Shown here in pieces: positions 25,364 to 32,880 of a stretch of 47,197 bases of DNA. This DNA is from Alphaproteobacteria bacterium (GTDB taxonomy: Bacteria > Pseudomonadota > Alphaproteobacteria > Micavibrionales > Micavibrionaceae). The notes under the pieces are model-generated. The model made no database searches, was not told where the DNA came from, and worked only from the letters and a program-made list of their open reading frames with translations. The position numbers and the translations under genes are program-made. How positions within the stretch are numbered: the first letter of the stretch is position 1; every line of letters starts with the position of its first letter. The stretch covers positions 1 through 47,197 of the forward strand of contig JAJFGQ010000066.1 in NCBI GenBank assembly GCA_021776075.1, written 5' to 3'.

Positions 25364-27808
25364 GTGCGCGTGCGTCTCTCCTATTCTCTTTTCAGCCTTC
25401 TTCCAGCTTGTCCTTTCTCTTTCCGCCCTTTACACTCACCACCCGTGAGCACAAAGAAGCAAAATAAACAGAATCTTTTTGACCGATTAGGCAATGTCGT
25501 CGGCGCAGGCGCGCCTTTGCGTGCTGAAAAGGCTCGGTTGGAAGCTTTTCTGGACGCTGTTCCGGGGGAGTATTGCGGCTGGTCACCGGATGGTACCGTA
25601 GCTTATAGCGAGGGTTTTTGCAGGCTTTTGGGACTGGATGCCGTCAATGATGTGAATGATATTCAAAACAGCCTGTCGCCGAGTGACGCTGCCGTTCTGG
25701 AGGGACTATATGTTCGTTTGCAGGAGGAAGATTCCCCTTTTTCTACAACGGTACGGACGGCGGATCAGTCAAAAATTTTAAAACTGACAGGGTCCCGGGG
25801 GCATGATTTAGAGGGTCGGGAGCGCTTCGATATTATTTGGCTGGAGGATGTAACGGACCTTCGTGCGGAACAGGACCGGCTGGAAAGGCAGCAAGGTCAA
25901 ACAGAAGACGAACGTGACAGGCTACAGGCAGCGCTGGATCAAATCCCCATCCCTTTGTGGATGCGGAATGCCAGAACAGAAATTATCTGGTGTAATCGCT
26001 CCTATGCAAAAGGTCTCGATACGTCCCCGGCTACAGTCGTTGCCGAGCAAAAGGAACTGTCGCTGAAGGCTGTTTCCAAGCACGCGCCCCTTAAGGCTGC
26101 GGGGAAATCTCTGGCGCAGTTGGCTTTTGATAGCGGTAAACCGGAATATGTGAGGTCCCATGTTATTCTTGACGGCAGCCGCCGTCTTATGAATGTTTGT
26201 GAAATTCCTCTTTCCTCTGTTGATATGGCTCTGGGAATAGCGCAGGACATTACGCGTGAAGAAGATCTGGAGACGGAACAAAGGCGTTATGCCGCAGCGA
26301 ATAAGGAATTGTTGGAGCAACTCGGTACGGCTATTGGTATTTTTGATTCAAATGAGCGGTTGGAATTTTACAATTCTGCTTTTTCCCAGCTTTGGGCTTT
26401 GGAGGATCTTTATCTTAATACGAAGCCCAAGCTGGCCGATATCATGGAAAAATTGCGTGAAACACAGCGTTTGCCGGAACAGGCTGATTTCCGCAAATTT
26501 AAACAGACATGGCTTAGCATGTTTACGCATCTGATTAATCCGCATGAAGATATGCTGTATTTGCCTGATGGTTCGGCTTTGCGAATGTTGGCTGTCCCAC
26601 ACCCTATGGGGGGATTGATGATGACATTCGAGGATGTCACCAGCCGTTTGGAACTGGAATCATCTTATAACACTCTCATTGCCGTGCAAAAAGAGACGCT
26701 GGATAATTTATCCGAGGGCGTGGCTGTGTATGGTGGAGATGGTCGCCTGAAGCTTTGGAATCCGGCATTTGCAGGGCTTTGGAAATTAAATCCGGAAGAT
26801 ATGGAGAGTGAGCCGCATACCAGCAAATTAACAGAGAAAATGAAGCTCCGTTTTTCCAAAAAAACGTGGGAAAAGCGTTCTGAAGAGCTTGTTGCTCAAA
26901 GTATCGGGCGCAAGATTCGCGAAGGTCGCATGGAGTGCTCTGACGGAACACTGATTGCGTATTCTACAGTCCCTTTGCCCGATGGTGGTGTCTTGGTGAC
27001 GCATATCGATATGACTGACAGTATGCGTGTTGAGAAAGCCTTGCGTGAAAAAAATGCGGCGCTGGAAGCTGCGGAGCAACTCAAACTCGATTTTTTGGCC
27101 AATGTGTCTTATCAGCTCCGCACGCCTTTGAATGCGATTATGGGTTTTTCCGAGATTCTGGACCATGAATATTTTGGCCCTCTGAATAAACGTCAGAAGG
27201 AATATACAAAAGGCATGCATGAGGCTGGAGACCGCTTACTGGGTTTGATTAATGATATTCTGGACCTGTCTACAATAGAAGCCGGCTATATGGAGTTGCA
27301 ACATGATGATGTCGCTATAAAAGACATTGTAGAGAGCATTCATGGTCTAACGGATGACTGGGCCCGTAAGGAAAAAGTAAGTGTAAAACTGGATTGTCCT
27401 AAAAACATAGGGACGATTTTAGCGGATGGTACGCGTTTGAAGCAGGTTTTATTGAATCTTGTGCGGAATGCCATTACCCATACGCCGGAAGGCGACAAGA
27501 TTCTTTTGCAAGCACGGCGCGTTGACGGATTTATAGAAATCAGTGTGACCGATACGGGACCGGGTATTTCGCAGAAAGATCAGGAACGTATTTTCGAGCC
27601 TTTTGAGCGTGTTCAGGGGCATTCTGGGCATGGCGGTGGTGCAGGGTTGGGGCTCACATTGGTAAAAAATATCATTGAAATGCATGGCGGTCATGTGTCA
27701 CTGAAAAGTGAAGAGGGAAAAGGGACAATGGTCACTATTCATCTCCCTCTGGTCCCTCTGGAGCCTGTTTCCCGGCGTAACAAGAAGAAACAACAAATGG
27801 CGTCCTAA
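25364..27808 (+). CDS. divL: DivL-type PAS-domain pseudo-histidine kinase
   Basis: 814 residues from GTG 25364 with GGAGAGG upstream; a GTG at 25445 is the alternative. The N-terminus is weakly hydrophobic. Several PAS-like domains follow (about 57-170, 185-290, 310-430, 440-555), with a coiled coil near 165-195. The dimerisation helix reads ANVSYQLRTPLNAIMGF, with Tyr583 where kinases have the phosphorylated His. This is the hallmark of Caulobacter DivL, a scaffold that links DivK to the CckA-CtrA cell-cycle pathway. The ATPase domain is intact: NLVRNAITHTPEG, VTDTGPGISQ, FEPFERV, GAGLGLTLVKNI. Position before tsaE agrees with other alphaproteobacteria. It converges on the next gene with 15 bp between stops. 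Confidence 0.9.
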   Translation: MRVRLSYSLFSLLPACPFSFRPLHSPPVSTKKQNKQNLFDRLGNVVGAGAPLRAEKARLEAFLDAVPGEYCGWSPDGTVAYSEGFCRLLGLDAVNDVNDIQNSLSPSDAAVLEGLYVRLQEEDSPFSTTVRTADQSKILKLTGSRGHDLEGRERFDIIWLEDVTDLRAEQDRLERQQGQTEDERDRLQAALDQIPIPLWMRNARTEIIWCNRSYAKGLDTSPATVVAEQKELSLKAVSKHAPLKAAGKSLAQLAFDSGKPEYVRSHVILDGSRRLMNVCEIPLSSVDMALGIAQDITREEDLETEQRRYAAANKELLEQLGTAIGIFDSNERLEFYNSAFSQLWALEDLYLNTKPKLADIMEKLRETQRLPEQADFRKFKQTWLSMFTHLINPHEDMLYLPDGSALRMLAVPHPMGGLMMTFEDVTSRLELESSYNTLIAVQKETLDNLSEGVAVYGGDGRLKLWNPAFAGLWKLNPEDMESEPHTSKLTEKMKLRFSKKTWEKRSEELVAQSIGRKIREGRMECSDGTLIAYSTVPLPDGGVLVTHIDMTDSMRVEKALREKNAALEAAEQLKLDFLANVSYQLRTPLNAIMGFSEILDHEYFGPLNKRQKEYTKGMHEAGDRLLGLINDILDLSTIEAGYMELQHDDVAIKDIVESIHGLTDDWARKEKVSVKLDCPKNIGTILADGTRLKQVLLNLVRNAITHTPEGDKILLQARRVDGFIEISVTDTGPGISQKDQERIFEPFERVQGHSGHGGGAGLGLTLVKNIIEMHGGHVSLKSEEGKGTMVTIHLPLVPLEPVSRRNKKKQQMAS

Positions 27809-27823
27809 CAGGGTTGCCCCTGA

Positions 27824-28267
27824 CTACAGACAAGTTGCCCATGTTTCCGTTCCCCCTCCTGACTTACGACGGCCATAAATGAGAATGTCTTCTGTAATGG
27901 CTGTTTTACAAGAGAAAATAGGGACGATCGTCCGTAATGTGAGCTCAAGTTTGCGCCCTTCATAAAAAGGCCCGTAAGCACAAAATTCTGCCTGTTCTTC
28001 CACGGTAAGTCGAAAATTAGAGTTGTGCCGCGCTTTTATACCATCCTGTGTGATGTATATATCGGTTTTAAATGTGCCGACAACCGTATAAGGCGCCTTG
28101 TTAATGATGTTAAAACATTGTGGCTCATTCGTTATCTCACCGATCTGGTCACTGGTGTTTGATCCGGTGTTTGATAGTGAGATATTCGTGCCGGAGGGCA
28201 TGTCCTGCGCCATAGACTGTGCAGGAAAGAAAAAAACAATGGTCAGTAAAACAAAGACAAGCCTCAT
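27824..28267 (-). CDS. Hypothetical secreted protein
   Basis: 147 residues from ATG 28267; an ATG at 28285 would add six residues. The N-terminus is a clear Sec signal peptide (MRLVFVLLTIVFFFPAQSMAQ, cleavage after AQS-MA or SMA-Q). The mature part of about 125 residues is beta-rich with four cysteines (QCFNII, EFCAYG, FSCKTA, ATCL), enough for two disulphides, and no lipobox. I do not recognise the family. There is no Shine-Dalgarno sequence at either start. TATAAT on this strand (28274-28279) would place the transcript start about at ATG 28267, so a leaderless mRNA is possible. It is convergent with divL. Confidence 0.6.
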   Translation of the reverse strand: MRLVFVLLTIVFFFPAQSMAQDMPSGTNISLSNTGSNTSDQIGEITNEPQCFNIINKAPYTVVGTFKTDIYITQDGIKARHNSNFRLTVEEQAEFCAYGPFYEGRKLELTLRTIVPIFSCKTAITEDILIYGRRKSGGGTETWATCL

Positions 28268-28372
28268 ACGATCATTATACAACATACAGAGGCCGCTTGG
28301 CTATAGGGGGAATAATTTAGCATATTGCTATGTTTTTATTTGCAACATTGTAGCCAATCACCTGACCTTAGT

Positions 28373-28599
28373 TATAAAATAAAGGGATATCCTATCTACC
28401 ATCGTCATCCCGTTGGCGCACCCGCAAGGGTGCGGGCACGAACGGGATCCGGAAAAGGACAGTCGGCTTGCCGTCCGACATATGGATCCCCGCCGTTTAA
28501 ACCTTCTTCGCAAAGGCTACGCAAAGGCTACGAAGGTCGCGGGGATGACGGGAATATCTTATTCTTCATGAGAACGGTTATATAAAATAAAGGGATATC
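28373..28599. repeat. Dispersed palindromic repeat A, flanked by a 19-bp direct repeat
   Basis: The element is bounded by GTCATCCC (28404-28411) and its inverse GGGATGAC (28542-28549). Inside lie a GCACCC-GCAA-GGGTGC hairpin (28418-28433) and an 11-bp tandem CGCAAAGGCTA repeat (28509-28530). The 19-mer TATAAAATAAAGGGATATC occurs exactly at 28373-28391 and again at 28581-28599, on either side. The right end (TCTTATT...GAGAACGG-TATAAAA) is shared with the copy at 41851-41998. No ORF in it is credible. It looks like a non-coding, possibly mobile or intergenic palindromic element. Confidence 0.75.
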
Positions 28600-28635
28600 T
28601 TGGCGCTTTCTGTTATTTGGTGTTAAAAATTCATA

Positions 28636-29109
28636 ATGCATATCACTGCTCATAACGAATCGGATACTGGCGATCTGGCTATAAAAATAGCCGGTCTCTT
28701 GCAGTCTGGCGATGTTGTGTTTTTACAGGGCGATCTGGGCGCGGGAAAAACATTTTTTGCCAGAGCATTAATTCGTGCGCTTGCCGATCACTCTGATCTA
28801 GACGTTCCCAGTCCGACTTTTACTTTGTTGCAAACTTATGAAACCCGCTCCGGTCCGGTCTGGCATTTTGATTTGTACCGCATTAAAAATGTTGAGGAGA
28901 TTTACGAACTGGGCTGGGAAGAGGCCCTGACTGACGGTATCCTTCTGATTGAATGGCCGGAACGGCTGGATTTTCTTGCTCCGTCGGACCGTCTTGATGT
29001 AGTCTTTGGCCTGTCAGAAAAAAACCCGACACAACGCGATATAACCCTGCATCCTTATGGTGCCTGGAAGGAACGCTTATCAAAGGAACGCTTATCGGAT
29101 GAAGATTAG
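28636..29109 (+). CDS. tsaE: tRNA threonylcarbamoyladenosine biosynthesis ATPase TsaE
   Basis: 157 residues. TsaE is the ATPase that works with TsaB and TsaD to put the t6A modification on ANN-decoding tRNAs. Visible: P-loop GDLGAGKT (32-39), FFARALIRAL, the DVPSPTFTLLQTYE block, WHFDLYRIKNVEEIYELGWEE with the Walker B-like aspartate, and LIEWPERL. The last residues contain an in-frame 15-nt duplication giving KERLS-KERLS. It overlaps the downstream nucleotidyltransferase by 11 nt. In related genomes an AmgK-like sugar kinase often follows tsaE, but it is absent here. Confidence 0.93.
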   Translation: MHITAHNESDTGDLAIKIAGLLQSGDVVFLQGDLGAGKTFFARALIRALADHSDLDVPSPTFTLLQTYETRSGPVWHFDLYRIKNVEEIYELGWEEALTDGILLIEWPERLDFLAPSDRLDVVFGLSEKNPTQRDITLHPYGAWKERLSKERLSDED

Positions 29110-29824
29110 ACCAAATCATGGTTTTATTTTAGCGGCCGGAAAGGGAACGCGGTTGCGTCCTTATACGGATTATCTACCCAAGCCCCTTGTGGAAGTTGCC
29201 GGTCAAAGTCTTATTGACCACGCTCTTGATCATATGGAGTCCGCTTCGGTAGGCCATGTGACTGTCAATCTGCATTACATGGCGGATATGCTGGAAAATC
29301 ATTTGTTACAGCGCGCCCGGCCCCTGATTAATATTTCACGGGAGGCTGACTTGCTGGATACAGGCGGGGGCATAAAAAAGGCTTTGCATATGGTCGGAGA
29401 TGCCGCTTTTTATGTCGTGAGTGGCGACTCTCTGTGGACGGATGGTGAGGGACAAACCGCGTTGGACCGGATGGCGGATGAGTGGGATCCTGAAATTATG
29501 GATATGCTGTTATTATTGCAGCCTGTCTCACAGATGAAATTAACGCAAGGCGTCGGGGATTACGATTTACAGCCCGATGGTCAGGCCGTACGATCTCTTG
29601 ATAAGGTGGGCGGTTATATGTGGACGAGTGTGCGCATTGTCAAACCGGCTTTGTTTGATGGTACGCCGTCGGGCCCGTTTTCGTTTCTTGATCTCATGGA
29701 CCGGGCGGAAAAGACCGGTCGTTTATATGGCCTTGTTCATGATGCTGACTGGTATCACATCAGTACGGCTGAGGATTTGGAGCGTGTGAACGCTTCTTTT
29801 AAGGGGCAAAAGAGGTACGCATGA
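29099..29824 (+). CDS. MurU-like nucleotidyltransferase
   Basis: 241 residues from ATG 29099, inside the end of tsaE. It belongs to the sugar-1-phosphate nucleotidyltransferase family: GFILAAGKGTRLRPYTDYLPKPLVEVAG is the nucleotide-binding start (AAGxGTRLRP...PKPL), followed by VNLHYMADMLENHL, DTGGGIKKAL and VVSGDSLW with a metal-binding Asp. Size and place (tsaE-...-addB) match MurU, which makes UDP-MurNAc from MurNAc-1-phosphate in peptidoglycan recycling. The partner kinase AmgK is not next to it, so the substrate is uncertain; mannose-1-phosphate guanylyltransferase is the other common label. Its stop overlaps the addB ATG by 4 nt. Confidence 0.85.
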   Translation: MKIRPNHGFILAAGKGTRLRPYTDYLPKPLVEVAGQSLIDHALDHMESASVGHVTVNLHYMADMLENHLLQRARPLINISREADLLDTGGGIKKALHMVGDAAFYVVSGDSLWTDGEGQTALDRMADEWDPEIMDMLLLLQPVSQMKLTQGVGDYDLQPDGQAVRSLDKVGGYMWTSVRIVKPALFDGTPSGPFSFLDLMDRAEKTGRLYGLVHDADWYHISTAEDLERVNASFKGQKRYA

Positions 29825-32800
29825 GTACTGAAAATGCTGTACCAACGCTTTATAATATACCGGCAGGCGCCCCCTTTTCCGACTCTCTGGCGGCGGGTTT
29901 GTTCAGGCAGACAAAGGCGGACCCTCTTCTTTTAACCTCATATCGTATTTTACTTCCTACAAGGCGTGCTTGTCGTACATTGCGTGAGGCGTTTTTACGT
30001 CTGAATAATGGGCAACCTTTGTTGTTGCCGCGTATGCAGCCTCTTGGCGATGTTGATGAGGAAGAATTAACGCTTGAGTTGTTTGGCGCATTATCCGGGC
30101 AGGAAAATGCAGAGCTTATGCTTGATTTACCCCCTGTGATCTCACCCTTGCGGCGGCAGATTCTTTTGGCACGTACTGTGATGAAACTGGAGGACTTTTC
30201 CCGTTCTCCGGATCAGGCCATGGCTCTTGCTGTCGCTTTGGGACAGTTGATGGACCGTATTCATACGGAAGGTCTTGATATGGGTGTGCTGGCAGATATT
30301 GTACCCGATGAATTTGCCGCACACTGGCAGATTACGCTCGATTTTTTGAAAATTTTGAGCGAGCACTGGCCTGTCATTCTGAAAGAGAATGCCGTGATGG
30401 AAGGCGCCGAGCGTCGTAATAAATTGCTTGAGGCTTTGGCTGTTCATTGGCAAGACAATCCGCCGGCGACGCCTGTTATTGCTGCTGGTTCTACTGGTTC
30501 TATTCCGGCGACGGCCCGTTTACTGAAAGTGATTGCAGAAATGCCGCAAGGTTCTGTGATTTTGCCGGGGCTGGATCAGGGTATGGATGAGGAAAGCTGG
30601 CAAAAGCTTGATGATACGCATCCGCAGGCGACTTTGCGGCATTTACTGGTTTATACCGATGTAGCGCGGAATCAGGTGCAAACGTGGCCCTGCCTATCAA
30701 TGGATGAAGCGTCTTCCTCTATAAATACTGTGCGGCGCTGGCTGGCAACAGAGATGATGCGCCCTGCGGAAACAAGCAAGGCATGGAAAGATTTGTCCTG
30801 GCCAGAAGGCGGCCTGCTATCGGATCATGCTGGAGGCCTGCCTCCGGCATTGGCGCAGGTTAAATCTTTTGAATGCGAAACAATGCAGGAAGAGGCGAAA
30901 TTGATAGCCGCTTTTATGCGGCAGACTCTGGAGATCCCCGGAAAGACGGCGGCGCTTGTGACTCCCGACCGGCGGTTGGCCCGTCGTGTGGCGGCTATAT
31001 GCAGGCGTTGGGATATAGCGCTTGACGATTCTGCGGGGCAAAGCCTTTTTGATACGCAAACAGGCGGGTTTTTACGGTTATGTACGGCGGTTGCTCTTTC
31101 CGGTTTTTCTCCTTCTGTTTTGCTGTCTCTTTTACGGCATAGACTTTGTAGCATCGGTTTGTCCCGAACGGATATGGCACGTACGGTCAATTTTTTGGAA
31201 ATCAGGGCTTTGCGCGGCCCAAAGCCCGCCTCCGGTATGCAGGGGTTGCGTACGCGCGTACAGGAGAGTCTAAGAGAGGGTGAGGACGAGTTTCTGGAAG
31301 GTTTTCTGCTTCACCTTGAGGCTATTTTTCAGCCCTTCATGGATTTATGTGCTGTGTCCGGACGACAAGCCTTCGGCGTGTTTCTTGATGCGCATATTCA
31401 TCTGGCCGAATCTTTGGCAGCCCAACCGGATTGTGGGGGTGCAGAATGCCTGTGGCGGGGTGATGACGGTGAGGCTGCGGCGCTCTTTCTATCATCATTA
31501 CGAGAGGATGTTGATGCTTTTCCCCCTGTCAGTGCAGAGGAATACGCCCTGATCATGGAGCAATTGATTAAAACGGTTACGGTGCGCTCTTCTTTTGGTT
31601 TGCATCCGCGGCTGTTTATTCTGGGGCAATTGGAAGCGCGTTTAACGCAGGCCGATACGATGATCCTCGGCGGCTTGAATGAAGGTGTATGGCCGCCTGA
31701 TCCCGGTCACGATCCGTGGCTTTCGCGTCCTATGATGAAAGCGTGCGGCCTGCCGCCGCCGGAGCGCTTTGTCGGCCTGTCTGCTCATGATTTTATTCAG
31801 GGTTTTTGCGCGCCTCGTGTGTTTTTAACACGCGCAAAACGTAGTGACGGAGCGCCGACTGTTCCGGCCCGGTGGCTGCAACGCTTGGACACAGTGCTAC
31901 AGGCAGTTGGTATTGATTCAAAACTTCTTGGAAAAACGTCTTTGCCCTATTTGTCACTCATCCGGGCGCTGGATTTGAATGAAAAACCAGTGCCGTGCCA
32001 TCGTCCGGCACCTTGTCCCGCTGTCACGCTCAGGCCGCGGGAACTACCTGTTACAAAAATCAAGGACTGGCTTTGTGACCCTTATAGTATTTATGCGCGC
32101 TATATCCTGAAATTAAGACCGTTGAGGGATTTGGAGCAACAACCGGATAATGCGGCCCGCGGCTCTTTTCTTCACGACGTTCTGAATGATTTTCTGACAG
32201 CCTGCCCTGCCGATTTACCTGAGAATGCTGACGATATATTACTTGATCTGGGGAGTGACCGGAAAAGCCGTTTACCTGATGATCCCGGGTTTTGGGACTA
32301 TTGGTGGCCGCGTTTTGAACGCCTGACGCGCTGGCTCGTTTTGCATGAGAAAACATGGCGGCAGGGGGCGCGTCCTTTTTTAACGGAAACAAAAGGGACC
32401 GTTACATTACCCGGTCCTGCCGGGGATTTTACTCTGACGGCCCGTGTCGACCGGATTGACCGTCTGGCTTCAGGACACTGGGCCATTATTGATTACAAGT
32501 CCGGTGGTGCTTTTCGAAAAACGCACATAATAAGCGGGGAGGAACCCCAATTACCTTTAGAGGCTTTGATTCTAAACGAAGGCGGTTTTCCCGGTATAGA
32601 GAGCGGAAAAACTTCTTATTTGGGGTACTGGAAGCTGACAGGCGGTCGGGACGAGGGTAATATTGTGGCCGTGGAGCCTGATGAGGGAGAGCAGATTGAA
32701 CAGGCCGTCAACACGGCACAGGAGGGGTTATGCGCCCTGATCCGGTTGTTTGATGATCCGTCTATGCCTTATTTCAGTCTGCCTGATCCGGATCGTACGC

Positions 32801-32877
32801 CGCGCTTTAGTGATTATACGCATTTAGCACGGGTGCAGGAATGGTCTGTGCTTGAAGCCGGTGAAGAGGCAGCGTAA
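29821..32877 (+). CDS. addB: AddB subunit of the AddAB helicase-nuclease
   Basis: 1018 residues, the usual size for alphaproteobacterial AddB. AddAB resects double-strand breaks for RecA loading. The N-terminal half is an inactive helicase-like module without an obvious P-loop (YRILLPTRRACRTLREAFL); the middle carries ILGGLNEGVWPPDPGHDPWLSRPM, a typical AddB/RecC-like segment. The C-terminal PD-(D/E)XK nuclease has TARVDRIDRL, IIDYKSGG with Asp891 and Lys893, and QLPLEALIL. It overlaps the gene before by 4 nt (ATGA) and is 3 nt from addA, so the three are translated together. Confidence 0.95.
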   Translation: MSTENAVPTLYNIPAGAPFSDSLAAGLFRQTKADPLLLTSYRILLPTRRACRTLREAFLRLNNGQPLLLPRMQPLGDVDEEELTLELFGALSGQENAELMLDLPPVISPLRRQILLARTVMKLEDFSRSPDQAMALAVALGQLMDRIHTEGLDMGVLADIVPDEFAAHWQITLDFLKILSEHWPVILKENAVMEGAERRNKLLEALAVHWQDNPPATPVIAAGSTGSIPATARLLKVIAEMPQGSVILPGLDQGMDEESWQKLDDTHPQATLRHLLVYTDVARNQVQTWPCLSMDEASSSINTVRRWLATEMMRPAETSKAWKDLSWPEGGLLSDHAGGLPPALAQVKSFECETMQEEAKLIAAFMRQTLEIPGKTAALVTPDRRLARRVAAICRRWDIALDDSAGQSLFDTQTGGFLRLCTAVALSGFSPSVLLSLLRHRLCSIGLSRTDMARTVNFLEIRALRGPKPASGMQGLRTRVQESLREGEDEFLEGFLLHLEAIFQPFMDLCAVSGRQAFGVFLDAHIHLAESLAAQPDCGGAECLWRGDDGEAAALFLSSLREDVDAFPPVSAEEYALIMEQLIKTVTVRSSFGLHPRLFILGQLEARLTQADTMILGGLNEGVWPPDPGHDPWLSRPMMKACGLPPPERFVGLSAHDFIQGFCAPRVFLTRAKRSDGAPTVPARWLQRLDTVLQAVGIDSKLLGKTSLPYLSLIRALDLNEKPVPCHRPAPCPAVTLRPRELPVTKIKDWLCDPYSIYARYILKLRPLRDLEQQPDNAARGSFLHDVLNDFLTACPADLPENADDILLDLGSDRKSRLPDDPGFWDYWWPRFERLTRWLVLHEKTWRQGARPFLTETKGTVTLPGPAGDFTLTARVDRIDRLASGHWAIIDYKSGGAFRKTHIISGEEPQLPLEALILNEGGFPGIESGKTSYLGYWKLTGGRDEGNIVAVEPDEGEQIEQAVNTAQEGLCALIRLFDDPSMPYFSLPDPDRTPRFSDYTHLARVQEWSVLEAGEEAA

Positions 32878-32880
32878 CCA

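Noticed and set aside
28325-28585. 86-codon ORF across repeat A
   Set aside because: It is made of the palindromic repeat itself; composition and lack of a start site argue against coding.
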